A program made the position numbers and the translations under genes. From positions 1 through 63,244 of the forward strand of contig JAFTCE010000114.1 of the NCBI GenBank assembly GCA_017454855.1: a stretch of 63,244 nucleotides of DNA, given 5' to 3'. Source of the DNA: Desulfovibrio sp. (GTDB lineage Bacteria; Desulfobacterota; Desulfovibrionia; Desulfovibrionales; Desulfovibrionaceae). Positions within the stretch are counted from its first letter, which is position 1. Each line of letters opens with the position of its first letter. The notes under the pieces are model-generated. The model was not told the DNA's origin. It did no database searches and saw nothing but the letters and a program-made list of their open reading frames with translations. Positions 1-9,173 of this stretch are shown piece by piece.

Positions 1-108
1 GACCTCAATGCAGGTCAAAACATTGCAAGTCTTGGTCGCACTGCCGTGCGGTCAACGGGCGCTGTAAGCCGTCCGAATGTAGCGCTTCCCTTGATGAAGC
101 GACTATAA
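1..108 (+). pseudogene. tnpB: TnpB (IS200/IS605 family), C-terminal end only
   Basis: The frame is open from the first base and stops at 106-108. It encodes 35 residues beginning DLNAGQNIASLG. The D-x-N-A-x-x-N-I pattern is the conserved end of the TnpB RuvC-like domain, the RNA-guided nuclease of IS200/IS605 elements, and carries its last acidic catalytic residue. A basic tail ending MKRL follows. A hairpin typical of the element's right end comes three bases after the stop, which supports the call. The rest of the gene lies outside the window, so this is partial by truncation; whether the full copy is intact cannot be judged. Confidence 0.75.
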
Positions 109-110
109 AG

Positions 111-130
111 CTCCGCCCTTCAGGGCGGGG
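111..130. repeat. Right-end hairpin of the IS200/IS605-type element
   Basis: A near-perfect inverted repeat pairs 111-119 with 122-130 around a TC loop, with one G-T pair. Subterminal hairpins like this are recognised by TnpA in IS200/IS605 elements and form the 3' end of the TnpB guide (omega) RNA. The left-end hairpin at 62587-62606 has the same 9-bp stem and TC loop design but a different stem sequence. Confidence 0.6.
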
Positions 131-473
131 TTGTTTACGCACAAGCATGTATTATGGATGCACTAGCAGTACTCGTGTTCCATCCATACGCCCACTTCTT
201 CCTTGAAGTCACAGCCACGGACGTTTGCAAGTTGCCGATCTCCTAGGCCATCATACCGCCCTTTACACAGAGGACAGACAAGGGCGAACAAGATTGCGGG
301 CGTGTACAGTACTGTAGCTCTGCGAGCAGTGAGGGGAAAGAGCGTGTACAGGCTCTTCTATGGTCAGACATCCATACCGTCTGGACGGCATTTGTACCCC
401 ACTGTCGCGCCACATACGTACTGCAACGGAATTTTCGGCGGCTTGACCTGAGCTTTCAGTCTTTTTAGCATGT
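131..473. other. Non-coding stretch beyond the IS right end
   Basis: No convincing gene is visible. An 82-codon plus-strand frame (203-451) has low-complexity Arg/Ser composition, no ribosome site and no family resemblance. On the minus strand a 64-codon frame without a good start contains a CPLC motif and ends near 170. It could be a scrap of a zinc-binding protein but is too short to call. The segment is probably decayed DNA next to the insertion element. Confidence 0.4.
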
Positions 474-504
474 AAAAAAAGGTTATAGCTAAGAAGCTAT
501 AACC
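474..504 (-). terminator. Rho-independent terminator of tRNA-Leu
   Basis: A perfect 10-bp hairpin (481-490 with 495-504, loop AAGA) is followed on the minus strand by a run of seven T residues (474-480). It starts 14 bases after the CCA end of the tRNA-Leu gene, so it very likely ends that transcript. Confidence 0.85.
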
Positions 505-517
505 CTTTGTGTTCATT

Positions 518-604
518 TGGTGCCGAAGGGGAGACTCGAACTCCCACCCCGTTGCCAGGACTAGACCCTGAACCTAGCGTGTCTACCAATTCCACCACTT
601 CGGC
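518..604 (-). tRNA. tRNA-Leu (anticodon CAG)
   Basis: Read on the minus strand, this 87-base gene has a 7-bp acceptor stem GCCGAAG/CTTCGGC, discriminator A and an encoded CCA. The anticodon arm is CTAGG-TTCAGGG-TCTAG, giving anticodon CAG. A long variable arm typical of class II tRNA-Leu follows, then a T arm with TTCGAGT. It lies about 120 bases downstream of lon on the same strand and has its own terminator. Confidence 0.95.
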
Positions 605-643
605 ACAAAAAAATTACTACACCATTACAGCTCGTTTGGCAAG

Positions 644-661
644 TTTTTTTTGGGGGGGGGG
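644..661. repeat. T8-G10 homopolymer tract
   Basis: Eight T residues (644-651) are followed directly by ten G residues (652-661), in the spacer between tRNA-Leu and the lon stop codon. Such tracts are prone to slippage in replication and sequencing. It is outside any gene, so it is not a coding phase-variation switch. Confidence 0.9.
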
Positions 662-723
662 AACATCATCCTCCGTAGAAAATCCAACCTTCGTCGAAAA
701 CCAAACTTGGATCAGACGCGGTC

Positions 724-3147
724 TCACTGCGTGGGCTGCACGGGCTGTTTTTCCCGACGCAGCGCGCGACAGAGCGGTTGCGCGTTTTCCCGCCCCGAAA
801 AAATTTCTTCTGGACTTGCTGCCAAGGCATGCGGTAAGACCTCGTCCACATGCTCCACAAAAACGATCTCCAGATCCTCAAGTACCTCCTTGGGTACTTC
901 CTTGAGGTCTTTTTCGTTGTCACGCGGCATGATGACCTTGCGCACACCGCTACGGCGAGCGGCCAAAAGTTTTTCACGCAACCCGCCTATGGGCAGCACT
1001 CTGCCGCGCAAAGAAATTTCGCCGGTCATGGCCACATCATTGCGCACCGGGATGCCCAAGAGGGCAGAGGTAATGGATGTGGCCAGGGTTATGCCCGCCG
1101 ACGGACCATCCTTGGGCGTTGCCCCAGAGGGCACGTGAACATGGATATCAATTTTGCGGTGGAAGCGTGGATCAAGGCCAAGCAATTCCGCACGAGATCG
1201 CACATAGGACAAGGCCGCCTTGGCCGATTCTGTCATGACATCACCCAATTGTCCGGTGGTCACAACGTGGCCTGAACCAACCATAAGTGTCGTTTCCACG
1301 AGCAGAATTTCGCCGCCGCGCTGATTCCAGGCCAACCCAGCACACACGCCCACTTGCGGCTCATCCTCGCGCTCGTCGTGGCGGTAGCGTTTCACTCCGA
1401 GCAATGTTGGCAGGCTCTCTTGGGCAACAGTGACGCATTTGTCGAGGTCGTTTTCCTCCACGATGCGAATGGCGGCCTTGCGGCAGAGAGCGGCTATCTC
1501 CCGTTCCAGATTACGTACTCCAGCCTCATAGGTGTAGGAACGGATGATTTCAACGAGCGCATCCTCAGAAATATGGATGTTTTCTTCCTTGAGTCCATGC
1601 TCCTGAATCTGACGTGGCAGGAGAAAGCGCTGGGCAATATGTATTTTTTCCGTTTCCAGATAGCTGTTGAGTTCAATGACTTCCATGCGGTCAAGCAAGG
1701 GCACGGGGATTGCGTGCAGAGTATTGGCCGTGGTGATGAAGAAAATCTTGGAAAGGTCGTATTCCAGATCCAGATAATGATCCATGAAGGTATTGTTCTG
1801 CTCTGGATCCAAGACCTCAAGCAGGGCAGAGGCGGGATCGCCGCGATAATCAGAACTCATCTTGTCGATTTCATCCAGGCAGAAGAGGGGATTATTGAAT
1901 TTAACCCTTTTCAGAGACTGGATAATCTTGCCAGGCAATGCCCCCACATAGGTGCGCCTGTGACCGCGGATTTCGGCCTCATCGCGCACACCGCCCAGGG
2001 AGAGGCGGATAAAATCTCGGCCCGTAGCTCGGGCGACAGATTTGGCCAGGGATGTTTTGCCAACGCCAGGAGGACCCACGAGGCAGAGAATGGGTCCTTT
2101 CAGGCCGTGGGAAAGTTTCTGCACGGCGAGATATTCCAAAATACGTTCCTTGGGCTTCTCCAGGCCGTAATGGTCGCCGTCCAGGATGGCTCGGGCCTTT
2201 TCAATGTCAATGTCTATTTCCTTGAGCTTGTGCCAGGGCAGGTCGAGAATCCAATCCACATAATTGCGCACAACAGTATATTCTGCCGCTGAGGAGGGAA
2301 TATTGCGGAGCTTGCGCGCTTCGGTCAGGGCCTTATCGCGGGCTTCCTCCGGCATATCCATGTTCTTCAACTTCTGTTCTATTTCGTCAACTTCAGCCTG
2401 GGGATCGTCCTCGCGCCCCATTTCCCTGTTGATGGCCTTGATCTGCTCGTTCAAATAATATTCGCGCTGATTGCGCTCCATCTGCACTCGGACGCGATTT
2501 TTGATGCGCTTCTCAACTCCGGCCAGAGAAATTTCGCCTTGCAGAAGCTCATAGGCCATTTCCAGGCGGCGGGTAACATCATCCTCGTCCAGGACTTCTT
2601 GTTTTTTGTGATAGTCAACCTTGAGGTGCGGCACGATGGCATTGGCCAAGCCTCCGGCATCGCGCACGGCCATGATGGACAGGAGAACCTCTTGCGAAAT
2701 TTTTCTGCTCGCCTTGCCATATTCTTCCAAGGCATCATGCACGGCGCGCATCAGGGCTTCCAATTCCTCTCTGGAACCCTGAATATCACTGCAGCGTTGC
2801 ACTGTGGCTACGGTACACTCATCCTCGCGCAATTGCAGCCAGCGAGCGCGGTACATACCTTCGAATAAAACCTTGATGGTACCGTCGGGCAAACGAAGCA
2901 TTTGCAGTACCTTACTGACACAGCCCACCTTGGCCAAATCCTGGGCGTCGGGCTTTTCCAACTGCGGGGCATGCTGATTTACCAGAAAAATCTGTTTGCT
3001 GTACGAAGACTGCGCGATTTCGATGGATTTGATGGATGCATCGCGCCCCACGTACAAGGGCATGATGGAGCGTGGAAACATAACCACTTCGCGCAGAGCC
3101 ATAACGGGCAGATGTTCCACACCGCCATGGCGTTTGTCGTCAATCAT
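724..3147 (-). CDS. lon: ATP-dependent protease Lon
   Basis: Lon is a soluble hexameric AAA+ serine protease that degrades misfolded and selected regulatory proteins. The 807-residue product has the usual bacterial length. An N-terminal substrate domain (about 12-205) is followed by a coiled segment. The AAA+ domain carries Walker A GPPGVGKT at about 358-365 and Walker B FCLDEIDK. The C-terminal protease domain has catalytic Ser683 in [10 protein letters not shown] and Lys726 in [10 protein letters not shown], the Ser-Lys dyad. The gene is the last of tig-clpP-clpX-lon on the same strand, 81 bases after clpX. The C-terminal tail is short and basic. Confidence 0.97.
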   Translation of the reverse strand: MIDDKRHGGVEHLPVMALREVVMFPRSIMPLYVGRDASIKSIEIAQSSYSKQIFLVNQHAPQLEKPDAQDLAKVGCVSKVLQMLRLPDGTIKVLFEGMYRARWLQLREDECTVATVQRCSDIQGSREELEALMRAVHDALEEYGKASRKISQEVLLSIMAVRDAGGLANAIVPHLKVDYHKKQEVLDEDDVTRRLEMAYELLQGEISLAGVEKRIKNRVRVQMERNQREYYLNEQIKAINREMGREDDPQAEVDEIEQKLKNMDMPEEARDKALTEARKLRNIPSSAAEYTVVRNYVDWILDLPWHKLKEIDIDIEKARAILDGDHYGLEKPKERILEYLAVQKLSHGLKGPILCLVGPPGVGKTSLAKSVARATGRDFIRLSLGGVRDEAEIRGHRRTYVGALPGKIIQSLKRVKFNNPLFCLDEIDKMSSDYRGDPASALLEVLDPEQNNTFMDHYLDLEYDLSKIFFITTANTLHAIPVPLLDRMEVIELNSYLETEKIHIAQRFLLPRQIQEHGLKEENIHISEDALVEIIRSYTYEAGVRNLEREIAALCRKAAIRIVEENDLDKCVTVAQESLPTLLGVKRYRHDEREDEPQVGVCAGLAWNQRGGEILLVETTLMVGSGHVVTTGQLGDVMTESAKAALSYVRSRAELLGLDPRFHRKIDIHVHVPSGATPKDGPSAGITLATSITSALLGIPVRNDVAMTGEISLRGRVLPIGGLREKLLAARRSGVRKVIMPRDNEKDLKEVPKEVLEDLEIVFVEHVDEVLPHALAASPEEIFSGRENAQPLCRALRREKQPVQPTQ

Positions 3148-3228
3148 GGCATTCCTCGAAAATCAAAACTGGCAACGCTGCTCCGACGCTCCGCACAAGA
3201 TTGCCGGGGACAGCCAGGTTCAACGTAA

Positions 3229-4518
3229 TCACGAAGCCTTGCCGCCGCTGCGTTTCTTTCCGCCCTCGACCTCGCCAGCGTCGGCATGCAGAAGCACAGG
3301 TTCCTTGCCTTTTTCAATGACGGCCTGGTTAATCAGGCATTCGCGCACACTGGGCATGGAGGGCAACTTGAACATGAGATCCAGCATGGTGCGCTCCATA
3401 ACATTGCGCAAACCCCGTGCCCCTGTTTTACGCTCTATGGCTTTGGCCGCAATGGCTTTCAGGGCGTTGGGCGTAAAGCGCAAATCTACCTTCTCCAATT
3501 CAAAGAGTTTTTGATACTGGCGCACTAGGGCGTTCTTGGGCTCGGTGAGAATGCGCACTAAGTCGGCTTCTTCCAGGTCATCCACATGGGTGATGATGGG
3601 GATGCGGCCCACAAATTCCGGAATGAGGCCAAATTTCACCAAATCTTGGGGATGTACCTTGTCCAGAAGCTCGCCAATGGACATCTCCTTGCTGCTGCGG
3701 ACGTTGGCGCCAAAACCCATAGAGCCACCACTCACGCGGGATTCAACAATTTTGTCCAGTCCCACAAAGGCACCGCCCACAATGAACAGGATATTGTGTG
3801 TATCCATGCGGATAAATTCTTGCTGCGGATGCTTGCGTCCGCCCTTGGGCGGAATGTTGGCCTGTGTGCCTTCGATAATCTTGAGCAGGGCCTGCTGCAC
3901 CCCCTCGCCAGAAACGTCGCGCGTGATGGAAGGTCCGTCACCCTTGCGGGAAATTTTGTCGATTTCGTCAATATAGATGATGCCCTTTCCGGCTGCCTCC
4001 AAGTCATAATCCGCATTTTGGAGGAGCTGCACGAGAATGTTCTCCACATCCTCGCCCACATAACCGGCCTCGGTCAGGGTGGTCGCGTCCGCAATGGCAA
4101 AAGGCACACGCAAGACCCTGGCCAGGGTCTTGGCCAGCAATGTCTTACCGCTGCCGGAGGGACCTACGAGCAAGATATTGCTTTTTTCCAGTTCTACGTC
4201 ATCACCCAAGGCGTCTGCGTAAAAGACGCGTTTGTAATGGTTGTGTACCGCCACGGAAAGGATTTTCTTGGCTTCGTCCTGGCCAATGACATATTGATCC
4301 AGCTTTGCCTTGATCTCCTGGGGCGAGAGCAGCCCCTCGTGATCCTCTGCGCTGCCTTCCATGCGATCGCGGGCAATGATTTCCTGGCAGGCTTTGACAC
4401 ATCTGTCGCAAATGCTCGCTTCATCTTGCACGATGAGATTGCTGACTTCCAGCTCGCTGCGCCCGCAAAAGGAACAGCGCATGGGTTCATTTACCGCAGT
4501 TTTCTGATTCTTGGCCAT
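3229..4518 (-). CDS. clpX: ATP-dependent Clp protease, unfoldase subunit ClpX
   Basis: ClpX is a AAA+ hexamer that recognises tagged substrates (including tmRNA-tagged proteins), unfolds them and feeds them into ClpP. The 429-residue product starts with a zinc-binding domain (CSFC ... CDRC, about residues 15-40). The AAA+ core has GPSGSGKT, the [14 protein letters not shown] segment and IDEIDKI. A start at 4518 (MAKNQKTAV) is preferred over the 18-codon longer frame because it lies one base after the clpP stop and matches family length. This tight spacing implies translational coupling to clpP. The ssrA gene at 12.2 kb encodes a tag ending in AA, the kind ClpX recognises. Confidence 0.96.
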   Translation of the reverse strand: MAKNQKTAVNEPMRCSFCGRSELEVSNLIVQDEASICDRCVKACQEIIARDRMEGSAEDHEGLLSPQEIKAKLDQYVIGQDEAKKILSVAVHNHYKRVFYADALGDDVELEKSNILLVGPSGSGKTLLAKTLARVLRVPFAIADATTLTEAGYVGEDVENILVQLLQNADYDLEAAGKGIIYIDEIDKISRKGDGPSITRDVSGEGVQQALLKIIEGTQANIPPKGGRKHPQQEFIRMDTHNILFIVGGAFVGLDKIVESRVSGGSMGFGANVRSSKEMSIGELLDKVHPQDLVKFGLIPEFVGRIPIITHVDDLEEADLVRILTEPKNALVRQYQKLFELEKVDLRFTPNALKAIAAKAIERKTGARGLRNVMERTMLDLMFKLPSMPSVRECLINQAVIEKGKEPVLLHADAGEVEGGKKRSGGKAS

Positions 4519-4519
4519 A

Positions 4520-5128
4520 TTATTTGCTCTTTTCTTGTTCCATCTCACGCCGCGACACCAGAACGCGGTCAATAATGCCCAGTTCCTTGGCTTCCTCTGG
4601 AGTCAAAAAATTATCCCTTTCCGTGGCCTTGACCATATCTTCATATGAATGGCCGGTATTTTCTGCCAGCATGTGGTTCAGACGTTCCTTGAGACGCAGC
4701 ACCTCCCTGGCGTGGATTTCGATGTCCGTGGCCTGGCCCTGAAAGCCCCCCGAAGGCTGGTGAATCATGATCTGGCTGTTGGGCAGCGCAAAACGTGCCC
4801 CAGGATTGCCGGCGGCCAGGAGAAATGCGCCCATGCTGGCGGCCCGGCCCAGGCAAACCGTGGACACAGGGGAAGAGATAAAGCGCATGGTATCGTAAAT
4901 GGCAAGCCCAGCCGTCACGGAACCGCCTGGAGTATTGATATAGAGATAAATTTCCTTTTCGGGATCCTGTGATTCCAAAAAGAGAAGTTGGGCACAGATG
5001 AGCGACGCAATGGCGTCGTTGACCTCCGTGCCCAGCAAGACAATGCGATCTTTGAGCAGACGGGAATAAATGTCGTAGGCACGTTCGGAGCGGCCTGTTG
5101 TTTCAATGACCATGGGAACAAGCGACAT
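4520..5128 (-). CDS. clpP: ATP-dependent Clp protease, proteolytic subunit ClpP
   Basis: ClpP is the tetradecameric serine peptidase chamber that partners ClpX. The 202-residue product contains the catalytic triad Ser98 (GRAASMGAF), His123 (MIHQPSGG) and Asp172 (ERDNF), at family-typical spacing. The start [11 protein letters not shown] at 5128 is chosen because GAGG lies seven bases upstream and the longer frame adds 18 atypical residues. Its position between tig and clpX is the classic proteobacterial order. Confidence 0.97.
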   Translation of the reverse strand: MSLVPMVIETTGRSERAYDIYSRLLKDRIVLLGTEVNDAIASLICAQLLFLESQDPEKEIYLYINTPGGSVTAGLAIYDTMRFISSPVSTVCLGRAASMGAFLLAAGNPGARFALPNSQIMIHQPSGGFQGQATDIEIHAREVLRLKERLNHMLAENTGHSYEDMVKATERDNFLTPEEAKELGIIDRVLVSRREMEQEKSK

Positions 5129-5215
5129 ACCAACCTCACGAGCGGCTTGTGGCCGGTTACAACGCGGCCCAGGGCCGCGCACTGCACGGCGGCCCGCAAG
5201 GCCGCCTTTCCTGTC

Positions 5216-6607
5216 TTACTCTTTGTCGGCATCACCCTCGGCGTTTGCCTCGGCCTGCTGTGCCTCCTGCGCTGCTTGCCCGACATTCTCTTCCTTTGTC
5301 CCTTCTTCCGCCTGCGGCGCAGGTTCCACTTCCGTGACCTTGGCCTTGGCGTACACCAAATCCATGGCCTTATCAGCCAGCAAGCGATCGCGCAGCACAA
5401 AGATCATCCCGGTGCGCTCGTAGTTTTCGCGCACCGTCTTGAAGTCTTCGCCAGATTCCAGACACATGCGGTACAACTGCGTGCTGACTTCGGTTTCTGT
5501 CACGTCCAAGCCTTCCTTCTTGGCAATAGCCAAGAGCAGAACCTGGGCGCGGGCCATGTCCTCGGCCTGCGGCAACACTTCCGTACGCAATTCCTCTGGA
5601 CTCTTGCCCAGACCTGTCAGGCTGCGGCCCTGGCGTTGCAAGCGTGCGGACATGTCGTATAAAAGCGTATGCACGGCGTTATCAACCATGCTCGGTGGCA
5701 GTTCAAATGCCACCATTTTGAGGAGGCGATCCAGCAAGGTTTTTTGCGCCGCACTTTTGTTCAGTTCATAACGGCTCTTGCTGATGCTGACGCTGAAGGC
5801 CGTGCGCAGCTCTTCCACAGTGTCTTTGCCCAGTTTCTTGGCAAAGGCATCGTCCACTTCAGGCAGCTTGCGCTCCTTGACGGCGTAGACCTTGACCTTC
5901 ATGGTCACGGTTTTGCCGGCGAGATCTTCGGCAAGGAAATCCTGGGGAAAGGTAATCTGTCCTTCGCCTTCGCCGCCATTGGGGATGGTCTTGACCAGGT
6001 CTTCAAATTCCTTCAATGCCTGACGTTCGCCTAAAACCAAGTCAAAGTTATCGGCCTTGATGTTCTCCAGCGGCCTGTCGCCTTCATAGGCAGAAAAGGC
6101 AATATTGGCAATCTGTCCGTCCTTGGCTGGCTCGTCCCCCTCCACCGGGACAATGGTGGCACGCTCATACCGGTAGCGATCCAGCAGACGCTGCACATCG
6201 GTCTCCGAAACCACCGCCTTTTCCTGCTCCACTTCCATGCCCTCGTAAGCAGGCAGAGCAATATCGGGCAGCACTTCAAACTCCACGCTATAGCTATACC
6301 CGACACCACGCTCCAGGGCTTGTTCCGCATCCACGGTGATGCCCGCCAGAGGCGTCGTCTGCATTTTTTGCAGCACGTCGTTGATGTGGACGTTAATGAG
6401 ATTTTCACGGGCTTCAGCGTAAATCTTGTCATGAAACCGCTTCTCGATGAGCGAAGGAGGCACCTTGCCCTTGCGGAAGCCATCCAGCCGCACCTCGGTC
6501 TTATAGAGGGCCACGGCGCCCATGATGGCGGCATCCACTTCTTGTGGTTCCGTGTTAATGACGACCTTTTTCTTGACCGCTGAAATGTCTTCTACGCTAT
6601 ACTCCAC
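5216..6607 (-). CDS. tig: Trigger factor, ribosome-associated chaperone
   Basis: Trigger factor binds nascent chains at the ribosome exit and has peptidyl-prolyl isomerase activity. With a GTG start at 6607 the product has 463 residues. The N-terminal ribosome-binding domain carries [16 protein letters not shown], a form of the GFRxGKxP signature. A central FKBP-like domain and a helical C-terminal domain follow. The last 45 residues are strongly acidic and Ala/Glu-rich, longer than in many relatives. The GTG start is chosen because AAAGGAG lies six bases upstream and the protein then begins MEYSVEDIS; the frame extends 64 codons further upstream. A strong sigma70-like promoter lies about 80 bases before it. 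Confidence 0.95.
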   Translation of the reverse strand: MEYSVEDISAVKKKVVINTEPQEVDAAIMGAVALYKTEVRLDGFRKGKVPPSLIEKRFHDKIYAEARENLINVHINDVLQKMQTTPLAGITVDAEQALERGVGYSYSVEFEVLPDIALPAYEGMEVEQEKAVVSETDVQRLLDRYRYERATIVPVEGDEPAKDGQIANIAFSAYEGDRPLENIKADNFDLVLGERQALKEFEDLVKTIPNGGEGEGQITFPQDFLAEDLAGKTVTMKVKVYAVKERKLPEVDDAFAKKLGKDTVEELRTAFSVSISKSRYELNKSAAQKTLLDRLLKMVAFELPPSMVDNAVHTLLYDMSARLQRQGRSLTGLGKSPEELRTEVLPQAEDMARAQVLLLAIAKKEGLDVTETEVSTQLYRMCLESGEDFKTVRENYERTGMIFVLRDRLLADKAMDLVYAKAKVTEVEPAPQAEEGTKEENVGQAAQEAQQAEANAEGDADKE

Positions 6608-6687
6608 GAAGGACTCCTTTTGCTCTGGCATTGCGTGCTGATGGAAAGAAGGAACATATGTTCCGCTACTATCAAGTACAGTAGCAC

Positions 6688-6716
6688 AGTATAGGCATTT
6701 TCCGGCTTTCAGGCAA
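6688..6716 (-). promoter_or_regulatory. Sigma70-type promoter for tig-clpP-clpX
   Basis: On the minus strand TTGCCT (6711-6716) is separated by exactly 17 bases from TATACT (6688-6693). It lies about 80 bases upstream of the preferred tig GTG start and downstream of the L,D-transpeptidase gene. Any tig start upstream of 6680 would put the promoter inside the gene, which also supports the GTG. Confidence 0.65.
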
Positions 6717-6767
6717 GAGCGAGAAGCAAGCATATGCGCGTAGCCTTTTGCTTCATTGCCGGGTAGT

Positions 6768-7442
6768 TCAGTACTTCCCCAGATTCTCCTGGCTGGCAAT
6801 GACGATCTTGCACCCAGGGCGGATGGCGCGCATGAGACGCAGCATGTACTCTTCGGCTATGGCCACGCCGCCGCCGGTGCTGGGATAGCCGGCAGCGCAG
6901 TGCAAGAAGATGGCCGATCCCAAGCCGGGTTTGCCTGCGGCATTGTAGCCGATGTTCAGGACGTATTGGTACGCCCGGACATATTCTGCCAAATGTTCGC
7001 TGTCTTCCCTGGAAAAGCCACCAGTCTTACGCGTACTGACAAGCCGATTGTACAGTGGCGAGCGACTGTCGCCAACCCAATAATGGCTTTCGTCAATCTT
7101 GGTATAGCCCAGGGCGCAGCCGGGATCAGGGGCCAGCCCGAAGGCAAGCGTGATGGGGAAAACGCCTACGGGGGTCTTGCCGTCGCCATCCTTTTCCTTG
7201 CCCAGGCCGTTCCTGCCCACATAGGCGTCAGCTTGGAAGACCTCTCTCCATGCTTGGCCCTGTTTTTCGTAGAAGGCAAGCCGGGCCTCCGTGCCTTCTC
7301 GCGCAAGCACAACGATGAGCTGAGAAGCGTTGCGCGCAGCCTTGATGCCTGTGACCTGCTGCGGCGTCAAAGCCGCGGCGGTCAGGCCGTCACAGAGGAG
7401 CAAACAGAAGAAAACGCCAAGGGCAATACACAGATTTTTCAC
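6768..7442 (-). CDS. L,D-transpeptidase (YkuD)-fold exported protein, nucleophile apparently lost
   Basis: L,D-transpeptidases of this fold cross-link peptidoglycan or modify it in the periplasm using a Cys nucleophile. The 224-residue product begins with a signal-like segment ([16 protein letters not shown]). It contains family features: [22 protein letters not shown] and the core [21 protein letters not shown]. In relatives the last element reads T/S-A-G-C-V-A-L, with Cys as nucleophile. Here the codons are GGC GGC GGC, so the Cys position is Gly. A Cys does follow the active-site His (FLHC), but in the wrong place. The start is a GTG at 7442 with GAGGAGG five bases upstream. It may be a binding or regulatory pseudoenzyme, or a sequence variant; the fold call is firmer than the activity. 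Confidence 0.75.
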   Translation of the reverse strand: MKNLCIALGVFFCLLLCDGLTAAALTPQQVTGIKAARNASQLIVVLAREGTEARLAFYEKQGQAWREVFQADAYVGRNGLGKEKDGDGKTPVGVFPITLAFGLAPDPGCALGYTKIDESHYWVGDSRSPLYNRLVSTRKTGGFSREDSEHLAEYVRAYQYVLNIGYNAAGKPGLGSAIFLHCAAGYPSTGGGVAIAEEYMLRLMRAIRPGCKIVIASQENLGKY

Positions 7443-7708
7443 GGGAATCCTCCTCAACGCCAGTAGACATCCATTGTCAAACATGGAGTAACCATACTAC
7501 GCAGGATGAGATTTTGCAAAGCACCTTTTTCAAGCTCCAGACGGACGAAAGCGCAAACAGGCTGTCAAATGTACTCTGGTAATGCACATGGCCCATACTT
7601 GCGACATCTGGCACAGCAGTCGGCAGCCTGGAACGGCAAGAACGGTATTGACCCTCAGCAGCGCAATCACTACAACCGTCAAAAAGCGTCGCACTCCTGG
7701 AGTCTGCC

Positions 7709-8953
7709 ATGCCCGAATCCCCGATCGTTTCCATTATTATCCCTGTCTGCAATGTCTGGGACAAGACGCTCGCATGTCTGCGTTCCCTGGGGCAATACAC
7801 GAAAGGCCATTCCATAGAAATTATCGTGGTTGACAACCATTCTACGGATGCCACGTCCACAGAACTTACGCCCCTAGGCGCCAGTCTTTTTGGCCAGGTC
7901 TTCAGGACACTGCGTATGGCCGAGAATCTCGGTTTTGCCAAGGCATGCAACGCTGGCGCAGCAGCCGCCTCAGCCCCGTTGCTCTATTTTTTGAACAACG
8001 ACACTGTCGTAACGCCCAACTGGCTTGGCCCGCAACTGGTGGCCCTGGATGCGCCCGAGGTGGGTGCCGTGGGTCCTCTGCTGCTCTATCCAGATAATAC
8101 GGTACAGCACTGTGGTATCTATGTCACACCTTTTGGCGAAGTGGGCCACCTCTACGAGCAACTGCCCGCATCCTTTGCAGCGGCGCGCCGACCGCATACG
8201 CTCCAGGCCATCACCGCTGCGGCCATGCTTTTGCGGGCACGGGATTTTTGGGACTGCGGCGGCTTCCATGAGGGCTATGTCAACGGCTTTGAAGACGTTG
8301 ACCTCTGCCTGTCCCTCGGGCGAAAGGGCCTTGGCATGCGCGTGGAGCCGCGCAGCATTGTCTGGCATCATGCCAGCCAGACGCCCGGCAGGTTTCTTCA
8401 GGCCAGCGCCAACAGCGCCCTGCTCACCCAACGTCAAGGGCAATGGCTTATCCCCGACATGCACGCCCTGGCCGCGAGTGACGGCTATGAACTACATATC
8501 GGCCCTACGCTCAGTACGTGGCTGGCCTTGCCCGACAGGCGGCAGGCCGAACTGACCGCCGCAGCCAAGGCCAGACCTGCCTTGCTAGAAGACGTCTGCA
8601 GGCGGTTGCTGGAGCGCGAGCCACTCTGGCGCCATGGCTGGCTTTTGCTCACGCAAGCATTGCTGCAGCGGGCGGGGCCAGCGGAAGCCCTGAAGACCTT
8701 CTTTGCGCAATGGTGGCTTTTCCCAGACGAAGCAACACTGCGCACCATGCAAGATCTGCACATCCAGGTGTACGGCTCTCCCGATGCCCAGCTCGGGGAC
8801 ATGCTGCGCAAGGAGCTAGAGGCGGATCTGACCACCAATGCCCAAATGGTGCGTCAGGCCCGCAAAAAAGCCAGCGCAAGGCATGACCTGTCCCTGCTGC
8901 GGCTCTGCGACACCTGGCTGGAACGGTACGCGCCCGCAGAAGCGGGCGTTTGA
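7709..8953 (+). CDS. Family 2 glycosyltransferase with C-terminal helical extension
   Basis: This is a cytoplasmic GT-A enzyme transferring a nucleotide-activated sugar, probably to a cell-envelope or surface glycan. The 414-residue product opens with VSIIIPVCNVWDKTLACLRS, then IIVVDNHSTDAT and FLNNDTVVTP (the DxD-like metal site). Later come GGFHEGYVNGFEDVDLCLS (acceptor-side ED motif) and VWHHASQTPG. This arrangement resembles rhamnosyltransferase-type GT2 proteins. About 150 residues of predicted helix follow the catalytic domain. The ATG has GGAG nine bases upstream. It stands alone between divergent genes; acceptor and sugar cannot be told from sequence. Confidence 0.85.
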   Translation: MPESPIVSIIIPVCNVWDKTLACLRSLGQYTKGHSIEIIVVDNHSTDATSTELTPLGASLFGQVFRTLRMAENLGFAKACNAGAAAASAPLLYFLNNDTVVTPNWLGPQLVALDAPEVGAVGPLLLYPDNTVQHCGIYVTPFGEVGHLYEQLPASFAAARRPHTLQAITAAAMLLRARDFWDCGGFHEGYVNGFEDVDLCLSLGRKGLGMRVEPRSIVWHHASQTPGRFLQASANSALLTQRQGQWLIPDMHALAASDGYELHIGPTLSTWLALPDRRQAELTAAAKARPALLEDVCRRLLEREPLWRHGWLLLTQALLQRAGPAEALKTFFAQWWLFPDEATLRTMQDLHIQVYGSPDAQLGDMLRKELEADLTTNAQMVRQARKKASARHDLSLLRLCDTWLERYAPAEAGV

Positions 8954-9173
8954 TGGGCGCAGCAGGCCAATGCTGGAAATTTTGGACACTGAGACAGTCC
9001 GCGCAATTTTGCCTCTTGATGCAACGTCAAAAATGACGAAACCCAGGTCAGAGCATTTTTCTCTAGCCTAGGTATTGACTTGGGGCTATACTGCTCCACA
9101 ATTATGATACATAGCCCTTGCGTTCCGAAGGGATGGCCTTTGAATCGCGACGGTTTACCCAAGGAGGATATAT

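Noticed and set aside
203-451. 82-codon plus-strand frame after the IS right end
   Set aside because: No ribosome site, Arg/Ser-rich composition and no recognisable motif.
644-661. Phase-variable coding repeat
   Set aside because: The T8-G10 tract lies in the spacer between lon and tRNA-Leu, not in a gene or near a promoter I can support.
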